DNA of 64,000 nt from Apostichopus japonicus (Eukaryota > Echinodermata > Holothuroidea > Aspidochirotida > Stichopodidae): positions 9,833,984 to 9,897,983 of the forward strand of contig NC_092564.1 of NCBI RefSeq assembly GCF_037975245.1. Direction: 5' to 3'. The notes beneath the pieces are model-generated. The model did not search any database. It was given only the letters and a program-made list of their open reading frames with translations, and was not told the origin of the DNA. The translations under genes were made by a program, and so were the position numbers. This document shows positions 45,401 to 56,080 of this stretch, piece by piece. Positions within the stretch are counted from its first letter, which is position 1. Each line of letters opens with the position of its first letter.

Positions 45401-47762
45401 GCAAAAGAGGCTACCGTATTCCAAAGGCTGGGACAATACAAGTGGTGAGTGACATAAAATGATCATGTTTTGCTAAGTTTGACATCAGCAACCCGACAGT
45501 CCATCTGTATTGTCACGAAATATCCTGAAAAGATGAAATTGATCGCCCCACTTCCAAGGGGCAAACTTGGATGAAGTCTTGACCGGCCGCCGCCCTCAAT
45601 TTTACTCAATAATTTGAAGTATTATGACCTTTGAAAACATTTCTAAGGCAGGCTTAAAAAATAAAATATGTGGTTATTTTAGTATTTGTTCAAAAAGTCC
45701 ATGAATACCTCTGACTTGACGCTAGCAAGCTGTGTGTGTGTATTTTCTGGATTCGATGGTAGCACTTCTATTACACCTCATACGAAACTAGGTCAGATTA
45801 CCGGCATTAGACATTTCTTTTTGCGGGAGTCTTCACACCCTTTAAAACTGAGTGCCTATTGTGACTCCACGACAGAGAATTCAGTCAACGTATGTGGGGT
45901 GGAAGAAGGCAACAGACAAATTGCACGGATGCAAATATTGTTTTTACCTCTCTAATAGATTGCATTTCTGCTCTATTCCCATGACACTATATTATCATAG
46001 TTTAGGGTTAATTCGTCCCTTGTTTTGCATATTGACGAATTTGCATATTATTATATTTTGTTTTACGTAGTGACAAATGTTTTAGAAACATCTATATGCC
46101 CTTCAAATTGTTCTACATCATTTAAATTTTAGAACGGCAATAAAATATAATTTGTTGTCTGTATCTTAAATCTAAGGGACTGCTTAAAAGATATTATTTG
46201 TTATCAAAAATTCAGTTGCAAATCAGTGAAATGATTTGGACTGTGATATATTGTTTTTGAACATTCCTCAATACGTGAAACAGGACGAATTGTAAGGGTG
46301 TGTCTGAACCAAAATGCATTTCTATGAACTAGAAAGCCAATTCCATGATGCACAAAAATGATAAATGCAATATTTAAGGACCAAGGCAAATTTGTTTATA
46401 TAAAGATATAGTTTTGAATACAAATTGTTTATATAAAGATATACTATTGACACATGATATGTATATATATATATATTTATATATAATTGAAATCGTAATG
46501 AGTTGGAAAATCAAGAACAGTGAAAACCTTCCAGCCTCCACCGGGATTCGAACTCGGGCCTCCCGCTTTGTACGCGGACACCCTAACCACTATGGACGAT
46601 GATTGTATGTCCAGAGGTTCGAAACTGGTAAGGGAGATCGTAATTCCATTGTAGGCATTTGTCACCTGTATCAAACAATACTAGTTCTGTTTTTGGTGAC
46701 TTATTTTGCCTTACTCTAGAGATCAAACATAAATCTCCTTATCTATATACAAGCATCATTTTCATGGCAACCTCTTTTTATTTTGTCTTAGATTCTCTTC
46801 AACCCCAACAAGACTGTGGTGAAGATGTTTGTAATGAGGTACGATCTAAGTGAAATGCCCCCTAACTGCCAGACATTTGCAAGACAAAGGATATTTTACA
46901 TGCCCAGTAATGCTGATCCGGACGACGATAGTGAAAAGCAGCTACGATACCTTCTTCATCTAAGGTGAGTCCCCTCCTCATTTCAGACTCCTGTATTGCT
47001 TCATGATTGTGTTAAGGTGGTGTCTGTTTTACATTAAGTAATTCATTAATTTGGTCCAAAAGGCTGCATCAAACAATTTATAGGTGATGTTCAAGTCTGT
47101 TTTGAAGTCAGAAATAGCAAGTTTTTGAAGTCTGACATTTGTTTTGAAGTCGGATATCTGTTTTCTATGTCTGAATTCTGGTTACCAAACATGCAGACAA
47201 ACATACTTTTCCGTGATTGTTTTGGGCTGAGAGGAGCTTGGGGATCAGCCTGGATTCACACTGCTAATATATTTCAGAACTGAAATTCATCAAAATTGGC
47301 TGCTGGTCGATGGGGTGAAATCCTAAGAGTAAAAACCTCTGAAGTACATTTGCCTCCCTTTCCGTCCTTTGATCGAAATTATGAATCAGTTTCAAAACTC
47401 ATAAAAAACAAAAACAATAAAAATCTAGTAACGGGGTAATAATAACTAACACAATCATTTACTGTCCTGTCCCGATGCAGTTTTCCATGTGACTACGATT
47501 TCTCTGCTGTAGTATTAAACTCATTTTCCTGGTCTTAATTTCTATCCAGCTCACATGGTAGACCCTAGCATCATTTACGTCAAATTCGTTCTTTTCTTCT
47601 GGCAGATTTCAAAGCTCCCGATCTGGTCGAGTGTATCTGCACACTGATGTGAGAATGATTTTCGCCCGCCACTGCCCAGATTTAGAGTCCAGCCTAGGAA
47701 CATACGAACTTCGATCTTTCACAGAATTTCCGACTGACCCCCGGTTTTCTCCCAAGAAGTGA
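36212..47762 (+). CDS. ATOSA: Atos homologue (ATOSA/ATOSB, formerly FAM214), 11 coding exons
   Basis: The spliced model gives 885 residues. Exons are 36,212-36,415; 37,420-37,646; 38,173-38,298; 39,618-40,857; 41,498-41,617; 42,501-42,571; 43,461-43,572; 44,721-44,879; 45,376-45,444; 46,792-46,964; 47,606-47,762. Every junction is GT/AG and every phase joins without a stop. The N-terminus (DPADLFVDLGMLVLESRKP) and exons 2-3 match the conserved N-terminal region of Atos proteins. The large exon 4 is mostly disordered and acidic. Residues about 697-776 (LLGNFEESVLNGRLEPLG, GGFTAEIGASGS, GYRIPKAGTIQV) are the Atos-like conserved domain (DUF4210). Residues about 834-885 (SSRSGRVYLHTDVRMIF to FPTDPRFSP) are the C-terminal 'chromosome segregation' (Chromosome_seg) domain. 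Drosophila Atos is a nuclear regulator that raises metabolic enzyme expression during macrophage tissue invasion. The ATG at 36,212 has a purine at -3 and G at +4. Confidence 0.92.
37420..37646 (+). CDS. ATOSA: Atos exon 2
   Basis: The acceptor is TTTCATAG and the exon encodes CQEKEAVKSYIQFLCRNAIP to HLLEQWIVQLLPK, residues 69-143. The donor is AG|GTACCG, phase 2. The IPMSIEVMLFPECCY segment matches the conserved second block of Atos proteins. Confidence 0.88.
38173..38298 (+). CDS. ATOSA: Atos exon 3
   Basis: The acceptor is CTGCTTCAG and the exon encodes FPDGLAEPYLLLQAVRSFLC to SWLSNTMGRSPETIVYR. The donor is AG|GTGAGA, phase 2. The LLLQAVRSFLxFSQxSxWLS block is a hallmark of the family. 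Confidence 0.9.
39618..40857 (+). CDS. ATOSA: Atos exon 4 (large, mostly disordered)
   Basis: The acceptor CTCATGCAG comes before R/VCAPGEGFGANFEVEPEVHT. The conserved opening continues as FPVINITKTTSIKVSVAYPP. About 350 poorly conserved Ser/Glu-rich residues follow, with repeated acidic patches (DGEEEVEESRDEG). The donor is AACAAG|GTGAGA, phase 0. The frame happens to stay open through the donor to 41,076. Confidence 0.9.
40868..40915 (+). repeat. ATOSA: 12-bp microrepeat at the start of Atos intron 4
   Basis: Tandem GGTCGAGGGTCG units directly after the exon-4 donor. The run would read (RVEG)n if the intron were retained. Confidence 0.8.
41498..41617 (+). CDS. ATOSA: Atos exon 5
   Basis: Encodes GKEITKTSAIYTPKKPRKTS and DYSGAYIFNPSTGLPINSSP, phase 0 on both sides. 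The SGAYIFNPxTGLPxxSSP stretch is strongly conserved in Atos proteins. A second in-frame acceptor at 41,469-41,470 would add nine residues (ISSFYGNQQ) and has the better pyrimidine tract. Confidence 0.88.
42501..42571 (+). CDS. ATOSA: Atos exon 6
   Basis: The acceptor is TTTTGTAACAG and the exon encodes ALLRKAQTTADCTSLLPSLG-PMK plus two bases. The donor AAAAG|GTCTGT is weak, but it is the only one that joins in phase to exon 7, giving a serine codon across the junction. Confidence 0.75.
43461..43572 (+). CDS. ATOSA: Atos exon 7
   Basis: The acceptor is CCCCCTTGCAG and the exon encodes SPSCNNLEQPMS to TSAPAATSCLLGNFE. The donor is GAG|GTGAGT, phase 0. The SAPxxTSxLLGNFEE motif opens the conserved domain. 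Confidence 0.9.
44721..44879 (+). CDS. ATOSA: Atos exon 8 (start of the conserved DUF4210 domain)
   Basis: The acceptor is CCTATTGCAG and the exon encodes ESVLNGRLEPLGTLGGFTAE to ADEDAPSSYY, with donor GTAAGT, phase 0. GFTAEIGASGSFCPKH is nearly invariant across the family. Confidence 0.93.
45376..45444 (+). CDS. ATOSA: Atos exon 9
   Basis: A 69-base exon encoding GHINLENLGKRGYRIP and KAGTIQV, with acceptor TTCAACAG and donor GTGAGT, phase 0. It was identified by the GxxxPKxGTIQV motif. Confidence 0.92.
45725..45846 (+). repeat. TTAA-flanked MITE, copy 4 (right-end fragment)
   Basis: Matches the last about 120 bases of copies 1-3: AGCAAGCTGTGTGTGTGTAT, then GATTACCGGCATTAGAC, then GTCTTCACACCCTTTAAA. 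It lies in Atos intron 9, same orientation as copy 1. Confidence 0.65.
46480..46600 (-). repeat. tRNA-derived SINE in Atos intron 9
   Basis: The minus strand from about 46,598 reads a tRNA-like head. It has an A-box-like TAGTGGTTAGGGTG, an anticodon-type stem-loop CCGC-GTACAAA-GCGG, and a B box GAGTTCGAATCCCGG. A short non-tRNA body and a TA-repeat tail (46,455-46,480) follow. The acceptor-stem ends do not pair convincingly, so it is a SINE or tRNA pseudogene rather than a working tRNA. Confidence 0.7.
46792..46964 (+). CDS. ATOSA: Atos exon 10
   Basis: The acceptor is TTTGTCTTAG and the exon encodes ILFNPNKTVVKMFVMRYDLS to KQLRYLLHL. The donor is AAG|GTGAGT, phase 2. LFNPxKTVVKMFxxxYD is conserved. 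Confidence 0.93.
47606..47762 (+). CDS. ATOSA: Atos exon 11 (terminal)
   Basis: The acceptor is TTCTTCTGGCAG and the exon encodes FQSSRSGRVYLHTDVRMIFA to TEFPTDPRFSPKK, stopping at 47,760-47,762. It is the C-terminal Chromosome_seg domain. No canonical AATAAA was found close downstream; AT-rich variants near 47,835-47,875 may serve. Confidence 0.93.
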
Positions 47763-48780
47763 CAAATGCTCCAACTTAGAGAACTTCTTGTGTGGTGCAA
47801 TGTCGACTGTCGGAACTCTATTAGATTGCTTCGACAGTTTAATATAATATAATAGAATATATATTTATTTTATTTATTGGCATTAACTTCCTCTTATATT
47901 TACTAAAACCAGGCACCATTCCTTTGATTCAGTTTGGTTTTTCCTTGGTTTTTTAACAATATGATAATATATTAAAGTTCTTTTGAATTGTCTCAAATCT
48001 TGTAGGATGTAGTGAAGTTTATCTGCTTTCTTCTAGCCCAAACAGCCAAATGGAGTATGGCAAAAGAGGTACTGTTTCGATGTTTCTCCACATTGATAGG
48101 GACTGAAGAGGAGGGATGTGATAAGATTAAGGGGGGGGGGGGAGAGGTGAGGGAAGAATATTAAGCATTCTTAACTTGAAAAAGGTTTGTATTTTGGTCT
48201 TTCTAATGTTAAAACATCATGAAAGCAAAGCTTCTAAAATAACAAAAGTTGCTTCACATCATTAAACCTCGTTGCCATAAATTGACATGCTCTTTGAAGG
48301 TGAATTTGATAGATCTGTGAAGTACAGCATGTAAAAAGATTCGCCTTTCTAAGATAAGGAACCGACTCTGTGCTTGAAAATTTGGTAAACTGTACATTTA
48401 CAACATTTCTCAGTGAGAGATAATGCTGGTCGGGCTCAGTTTCAATGATTTCTTCCACCATAGCTGCCCCTCTCTCTCTCGCTCTCACCCCTTATCCCAC
48501 CCCCAAAACAGAACTGAACACCTCAAAAGTTTCGTTGGCCTAAGTTTGATGAATATATTTCTCTTACAGTCATAACCCTACAAATCCTTGCATTGGTGGA
48601 GGAGGGCAAACTTAGTCAAATATCAGCAAGTAGAATTAGAAAGTCGATGTGTAAAAAGTCCGAAACTGAGTGGACATTGGACCGTTTGTTATGATTCTGG
48701 TATACGTAGGATTGACTCTTTGTGATTACATAGGCAGGGCTAATTTGTCCAACTAGTTGTTCCAAGAAATGTATCAAATA
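47763..48780 (+). other. Atos 3' UTR and downstream flank
   Basis: AT-rich, with a G-run at about 48,133-48,144 and a CT-repeat at about 48,469-48,485. No gene was recognised. The first few hundred bases are presumably Atos 3' UTR. Confidence 0.45.
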
Positions 48781-49850
48781 ACAATGAATTATCAATATGT
48801 AAAGCTGAATAACACTGAATGATCAATATGTAAAGCTGTAGAAAATATCACTGAATGATCAATATGTAAAGCTGTAGGAAATATTACTGAATGATCAATA
48901 TGTAAAGCTGTAGGAAATATTACTGAATGATCAATATGTAAAGCTGTAGGAAATAACAATGAATGATCAATATGTAAAGCTGTAGGAAAATAACACTGAA
49001 TTATCAATATGTAAAGCTGTAGGAAATAACACTGAATGATCAATATGTAAAGCTGTAGGAAATAACACTGAATGATCAATATGTAAAGCTGTAGGAAATA
49101 ACACTGAATGATCAATATGTAAAGCTGTAGGAAATAACACTGAATGATCAATATGTAAAGCTGTAGGAAATAACACTGAATGATCAATATGTAAAGCTGT
49201 AGGAAATAACACTGAATGATCAATATGTAAAGCTGTAGGAAATAACACTGAATGATCAATATGTAAAGCTGTAGGAAATAACACTGAATGATCAATATGT
49301 AAAGCTGTAGGAAATAACAATGAATGATCAATATGTAAAGCTGTAGGAAATAACAATGAATGATCAATATGTATAGCTGTAGGAAATATTACTGAATGAT
49401 CAATATGTAAAGCTGTAGGAAATAACACTGAATGATCAATATGTAAAGCTGTAGGAAATAACACTGAATGATCAATATGTAAAGCTGTAGGAAATAACAC
49501 TGAATGATCAATATGTAAAGCTGTAGGAAATAACACTGAATGATCAATATGTAAAGCTGTAGGAAATAACACTGAATGATCAATATGTAAAGCTGTAGGA
49601 AATAACAATGAATGATCAATATGTAAAGCTGTAGGAAATAACAATGAATTATCAATATGTATAGCTGTAGGAAAATAACACTGAATGATCAATATGTAAA
49701 GCTGTAGGAAATATTACTGAATGATCAATATGTAAAGCTGTAGGAAATAACACTGAATGATCAATATGTAAAGCTGTAGGAAATAACAATGAATGATCAA
49801 TATGTATAGCTGTAGGAAATAACAATGAATGATCAATATGTAAAGCTGGA
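48781..49850. repeat. 36-bp minisatellite, about 30 tandem copies
   Basis: The unit is GAAATAACACTGAATGATCA followed by ATATGTAAAGCTGTAG. Most copies are identical; variants show AACAAT or ATTACT for AACACT and TATAGC for TAAAGC. Because 36 is a multiple of three, several minus-strand frames stay open for over 200 codons (repeating HIDHSVLFPTAL), but these are by-products, not genes. The high identity points to recent expansion or ongoing homogenisation. Confidence 0.95.
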
Positions 49851-52800
49851 GGCAAGACATGTATGTTTGCACCAGCTTTTGGTCAGTAAAACTGCCCCCT
49901 TTGGGTGGATCATAGGCCAATAGTACCACTATAATTGTTTTAATTTCAGTATGTCCAAATCGAGGGAGGGTGATTCCAATTTATACGTTTGCCTATTGTT
50001 GGGAAGGGGGGTGTGGGTATTTAGTTACAATGCACTGTAAATTTTGGTGCAACAACTGATTGTCTACCGAACCACCTCCAAAGCTGATTTGGTTGTCTGA
50101 ACAGAAATGTCTAGACGACCTTTAAAAATGTGCCCTGAAATGCCATTTATGAAGTTGATGTGAATTGTGATTGTGGAATATCAATCTGTACCTTGTTTTA
50201 TGAAAGTTGATTCACTCTGAGCAGATTGTCTCCCTTACTGAAGTAATAAAGTCATTTATTTTTATCTAACATCATTACACAAGGTATTACAAACCTCCTA
50301 ATATTGGTGAAATTATTAGCTGTTCTTTTTCAACCCAAATCAGACCATTCATGCATCTAATGATGATGATGCGTTGGTGGTATTGAGCTGTTCTTGTTTG
50401 GAAGAATCAAAGACAATGAACATTGTTGTGTGGCCATAAAAAAAATTGGAGAGTAGAAATAAAAAGTGATAAATGATTCAAGTAAAACCTGTCTACAGAG
50501 ATACTTTCAAACCAAACCTTTCAAGGCCTAAACTGTTCCCTTAATTGAAGCCATGATTCGTTGTCAACTGTCATTATGTTAGTTAATATGAAAGTAATTA
50601 CTTTGTTGTGCCTATGCTGATCTCTGCTTCAAGAACCATTGCTCATAAGCCAATTATTAAAACAAATATTATCAGCTAATAACACGGAAGAAACTACGGA
50701 TGAATGCTCCAGGCATTTTTCAACTCCACGTTGGCCTAAACTTACTTAAATCTTACTTGTGCTACAAAAGGCTGAAAAAATATACTTCTTTTATCTTTCT
50801 TTCTTTCTTTTTCTGAAGAGAGAGAAATTGAAAATGCCAAGGACTTGTGAATTTAGATTTGCCAGATAAAACAACAAGTTAGAGAAGCTTCAAAGTTAAT
50901 GAGATAAATTGGTCTGAAAGAAGCACACATGCAAGAAATCAGAGATCTATCACTTAAAGAGATTGAAAGATGTATCGGGGAGAATGGCATGTTTTTGGCT
51001 TCTCAGGCAGGCCATGGCCATACTATTAGACAGTATTGATGTTCTATCAATTTAGTTTGTGAGTGGAGAGTATGGTTGAAAAAAAGATTTAATCACTAGA
51101 TGGCTTCTTAAAAATTGCATGTTTGTAGCATGCATCTGTAAATTTGAGCACAGCCAGGGGGGGGGGGTAGGTATGAGGGGGGGTAGGGAGGTACTGAGGG
51201 GGGAGTAGGGTAATTGTGTAAAAGTCTTATTTGATAGATATATATCATTCCCTATTGCAGTAGCATACATAAGTTCATAACCCATTATAACTTATTATTT
51301 GATAAATAATAATTGATAAAGGAAATGAAAGAATCCAGTTTAGTGTTGACATGGCCTGGTATCAATCCACCAACCCCCCCCCCACCCACACCCGCTCCCA
51401 AATTACGAAGTGGTCTAAATGTGTCATCTTTCATCATGCAACCTCTACTGCATTGGCATACAATCAACTTTACCTCTCCTCCCATCTGTCAGTTTGAATG
51501 GATCATATATGTATGTGTTTGACTAATAAACAAAGAAGACGACTTTGTGCTTTCCCTCAGGCTACTGACTGCACATGACCCCCTCCCCTTCCCCTAATTT
51601 CTCTTGGTAAAGAGGTCTTTGGTGTAGTGAGTGTTTTGGTGAGTCAGCTATTTTCAAGATGAAATATTTTTTTTGCTTGCAATGAAGTTTGAGATCAAGT
51701 GAAGTAGATGAAGGGTGTGTTAAGTTTCCTTCCTTTCTTTTTCTCATTCTCTCTTCTTTTGTTTTCCTTTTTTAGATAGGATTATTGCAAATGTATATTA
51801 TTATAAACATTGAGAAACTTTCTTCAGGTTCTTATTTAACTAAACACTATTTATTGAGATATTTTATGCTTATTGGAAAAGTTATGATTATATTATGAAA
51901 TATTTGACTTATGTGGTATCAAAGAAAGACAGTTAGTAACCTAGATGTCCCGAGTTTCTTTTTTGATTTCTCTCTCTCTCATATTAAAAAGTAAAGGAAT
52001 GGCAGAAATTAATTGCTAAGAAAATTTGCCTTCATTGTTTTGCCTCAAGGTGTTAAATATCACTTGCATAATATTTGTGAGACAACTTACTACCCATGGC
52101 GGTTCATTTCGAACATGGCCGATGACGTAATTGTACATGAAAGGTCAAAGTTGAGCGGAAAAGGATTGAACCTAAAAGGGAGAGGTTCAACCACCGAGGG
52201 CATCGGGATCTGTGACAAACAGTGGTACTCGTAATTAATTTATGAAAACGTTTACTTTTTAATTGTCACAGAAGGCGGGGGCACGCTCCCTCTGTGCCCT
52301 TGTTCACCCTCCCCCCCCCCCCCTCCCACTGCTCCCGGATTTCATTTCAACAAAAATCACATTGTAGTTTATAAAAATTAAAAAAGTTAGCATAATTGTC
52401 ATTTAAGAGAACAGGTTTTCATTTTACAAAATGGGAAAAGGGGTGCTTTTAATAAACAAAAATATGGCACTTGTATGAAGAAAAGGATCGTTCGGAATTA
52501 TTCATAAAAAGGGAGAGGGAACGTGTTTTTCATTCCCCGTGTTTTCGCCGCCCCAGAACGAGATCAGTGGTCTGTATTGTTTTTATCTTTTGAACCACTG
52601 CGCGTCTTAACGAAACAAGACTCAACATTTGATGGAACATCTGGATCGAGAACAGTTTACCAGATGAAAATATTCTGTATTCCATCGAGCGGCAGGTGTA
52701 TTTCAAACTGCAATTTGGAGACTAATAAGACATTTCGACAAGAAAACTTGTAGAATAGCGGATGGAGTAAGAACTGACAAAGAAAGAAAATGACACCCTG

Positions 52801-54350
52801 CCACGCCCACCCCAACCTTTTACCCACAACTCTACGAAACCAGGCTACAGTGAAACAAACAAAAGAAGGACGGGATAACATGTAGGACACGTTAGGAATG
52901 ACAAGATAACAAAAGAGGCTTGTAACAAGTATTTAAGTTAGAAAATGTATGTACAAACGGTCACTCAAAGAGTTCCAGATCTTAGGACCAATGAAACGGG
53001 TAAAATGCTGAATGGAAGGAATTCAAACAATTTACAGGTGCTGATCGAGAGAATAGCTGAATCTAGTGCTGTGGCTTGTGCACAGAATAACGACTGGACA
53101 AGAAGAGGTTGAAACAATAAGGTAAAGCCCCATTACAAAATTGGAACATAAAGTAGCAGTTTGATGACTGCTGGTGACACGAAATCCTTCAGACCTTTTC
53201 GCCTTTCCACTTCCTCAGGGTTTTTTCTAGTCTTTTCCGAACTTTCATTTTCCATGTATCCTCACAGTCGATTATCTCCGGGGTATTTTCCTGTTATTAA
53301 AGCGCCCTAGAGCAGAAACAGTTTCCGTAGGACATTTTGTTATGTTTTTGACTATTTGTGACTATTGGTGTCATAACTTTTGATGATGACATTGTGTTCA
53401 ACGGAAAGGGGATTACTGTGAGAAAGAGAGTTCTTTGTGATATATACAAACCATGCACGGCCCTCTTTATGAAGAACATGAAGGATCTGCAGCCAAGGAG
53501 GATAGTTGTTGGCCCAAGTAGAATATTACAGCAAGATTACTAAGGTAGGATACTTGTATTATAAATAGAATGGAGAATTCTTTTTTGGCAGGTGAAATCT
53601 CAGTCGGTTAAGAATAACGATTCCTTTAGAAACTTTTTTTTACATTATATACATAATCGATGTGGTGCTGCCAAGTTAAATTATTATTAATGTAGTCACC
53701 TTATAATAATCAGCCATGCTCTACAAACGGAAAGACAATAGATTGGTTATCTTGGTATAAGGCATTTAAAAACAGTTTAGTAACTGCGAAACTTCTCTCG
53801 GCGTGTGAAAACTTCATTGTAGCAATTATTGAATATGATTTAATTATACACTATGTAACGAGAAAGAATTTGTAATTATAGAAAACTTTGAAAAATATAT
53901 GTTTGGAAAACTCTTAGAAAGTGAACATCAACACCAGGGGTTAGTTTCGATATCTCTAATATTTGATTTATTAAGTCCATACAATATTTATTGAGATATT
54001 TGAAGAGAAAAATACATTATTGTCGAGCACGGGATTTAAAGCGGTATACTATGTACTACTAACTGAGCTATCCAACCCTTGTCTGTTATGTTCTTGGCAA
54101 TGTAAATACTTGCACAACAACAAACTGGCTGTGAAATTAAGAGTAAAAGAAACTCGTATTCATTGCCTTCCGTTCGATCAGCATCTTCGGTGGATTGCTA
54201 ATAGGTTTCCAAGTCTAGTGGGTGATTAGAATCTCAGTATTCACACGTTGACCTCCCGTCCATCTTGTGTTCATTTTGGATGGCGCAGTAAACTCCTCGT
54301 ACTTAAAAGAATCAGGCATGATTGAAACCCATAATCAAGTTAAGAAGTGA
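49851..54350. other. Intergenic stretch, no supported gene
   Basis: AT-rich, with poly-G/poly-C runs (51,161, 51,371, 52,312) and only short frames. One small frame at 52,115-52,234 is listed separately. Another at about 53,360-53,543 (FDDDIVFNGKGITVRKRVL...) has no recognisable homology. No RNA gene or complete transposon was recognised. Confidence 0.4.
52115..52234 (+). CDS. Possible 39-residue small ORF, unrecognised
   Basis: The ATG at 52,115 sits in a strong Kozak context (AACATGG) inside a patch that is less AT-rich than its surroundings. It encodes a basic, Gly/Lys-rich peptide (MADDVIVHERSKLSGKGLNL...) with a stop at 52,232-52,234. I do not recognise it. It may be the first exon of an unseen gene, a real small ORF, or chance. 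Confidence 0.15.
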   Translation: MADDVIVHERSKLSGKGLNLKGRGSTTEGIGICDKQWYS

Positions 54351-54872
54351 TTAGACTCCTTCATCACTGTCGTCACCACTACCGGATTCGTCTCTTTTAT
54401 CTTGACTACAAGCGAAACAAACCTGAAAACAAACAAAATGACACTGAATGGAGGACGAGGTGTATCAAAGATTCAAAAGCACCAGGGGTGCACTCTTTAC
54501 AATTATAACGCATGCGTAATACGCTCTTATGGACAGTTATATATACAAAGCCATTAATACACGCCTTCACACCATGTGTAGAATCACTGTGGTCGTGAGT
54601 GGTACGGACACGTGTTCGATTCCTACCGTCGCCTAGACGAATCGTAAACTCAAAGGAAAAACATATCTCGTATAATTGATGCTTACTTTAATATCTTCCC
54701 AGCATTCTCGGCAGTACATGAAGTAACACCCCTTTGTTACACAATGGTATGACCGTTTGCTCTCCTTTTCGCTGCAGACCAGGCACGTTTTCTTCCCCAT
54801 CCCGACAATTGACATCCATCCACACAATCGAGGGAATTTAGATCTCAATATCGATGTTGAACCTAACTTCTC
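54351..54872 (-). CDS. Last two exons of a gene with a C-terminal RING-like zinc module (DCST1/DC-STAMP-like), partial
   Basis: The penultimate exon (54,872-54,687) follows an AAACAG acceptor. It reads EKLGSTSILRSKFPRLCGWM, then GKKTCLVCSEKESKRSYHC and GCYFMYCRECWEDIK, with donor GTAAGC in phase 0. The terminal exon (54,422-54,351) follows TTTTCAG and reads VCFACSQDKRDESGSGDDSD EGV and stop. Joined, the cysteines form CxxC...HC...C...CxxC(W)...CxxC, a C4C4-type RING-like arrangement. It resembles the C-terminal tail of DCST1-type proteins, multi-pass membrane proteins of sperm-egg fusion and ubiquitination. The transmembrane and DC-STAMP exons should lie at higher coordinates, but I could not find them up to the window end. 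The gene may have long introns, extend beyond the window, or be a fragment. Confidence 0.55.
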
Positions 54873-56080
54873 CTGTTTAATTAAGATGAATATGACAATT
54901 ATATGAGATGGTTGCCTTTTCTTTGTTCTTGTTTGCTTTCTTTTAATGAAACACTATCAACTAACATTAGTATACAAAGAATGGAAACCATTCATTATTT
55001 GTTTTATACAACACCTTCAAATTTGGATATAATTGGATGTAACATGCACTCATGCAAGAGATTGTTTTGAACAGACAGGTTTCTCTGCTCTCTAACCATT
55101 GAAGAAAAATGCTATCAAAAAAGTATAATACATGGTTCTATTTCATAGAGTGCAATAGAGCGGATTTTGCATGCAATCGAAGAGCAATTGACCAATCAAA
55201 TGGCCGGAATATAATTAGGTGTTGTATAATAACTAATAGTAGATTTCGACGTTGTATATGTAAAAAAAAAAAAATAGAATTTACAGGGACGGACAACAAT
55301 CACCTCCCCTCCCAAATACAAACAATTATACAAAAAAGGAAGAAATTATTAATAATGAAATATTTACAAGAGTTATAAAAACATTCCTAAGATGTGGTCA
55401 TGGGTTGGACGACCAATGCCTTAAATAAAAGGAGCATGTTGCGTTTAAGTATCACCCAAAGTGACAAATGCATACCGTTAATTGTGATCCTTACGCTACT
55501 CCAAACATGTACCAAACATACTTTAGCGAAAAACGTCTCGAATCTTACAAAATTTAGTAAAGGATAAACGTATTCGCCAGCAAAATGGCTTATTATCCAA
55601 CAATAAACCACGCCTATCATGATGTAGACAGTACAGTGCGTAATAGTCTTATACGAACGTTATGAAATGAGCTTGCATATTGCGTTGAAAATCTTTATAT
55701 CAACCAACACTCTACTGCGGTTTCCAATTAAAAGTTTAACCCTTTATAATATAAACAAAGAAATCGTGACTAAAATAATCCTTGGTTTACCGAAAATCCA
55801 CAAATCGACAATGACGTGACCGGACGTGACAAATAATACGCATATGAACACTTTGGTCAATTTGAACACGTTAAATTGGAATTTTGAAAAGCGAAATTTC
55901 GGAACATATCGTCAATGATATCGAAGGCCTCATACCTTAGGGCTAGAGCGTAAGCCTGGTCTATTATTTATTGTATTTATACGCCTTGAACTTTAATGAT
56001 TGATTCGTTTCACGAAACGTCTTATGCACCAACCAACGTTAACTATTTATACACTAATAGTATGTACATGCATGCAGGCT
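54873..56080. other. Probable intron or flank upstream of the RING-like exons
   Basis: AT-rich. A 77-codon minus-strand frame at 55,387-55,620 is hydrophobic but unrecognised, and I could not place splice sites around it. Nothing else was found. Confidence 0.35.

Noticed and set aside
46531-46598. A functional tRNA gene on the minus strand
   Set aside because: A and B boxes and an anticodon-like loop are visible, but the acceptor stem does not pair and a SINE-like tail follows, so it was called a SINE.
48792-49692. Long minus-strand open frames (191 and 241 codons) with repeating HIDHSVLFPTAL or LQLYILIIQCYF
   Set aside because: They are translations of the 36-bp minisatellite in different frames; the unit is a multiple of three, so stops are absent by arithmetic.
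55387-55620. Hydrophobic minus-strand frame as a transmembrane exon of the DCST-like gene
   Set aside because: No family motif was recognised and no convincing splice sites in phase with the downstream exon were found.
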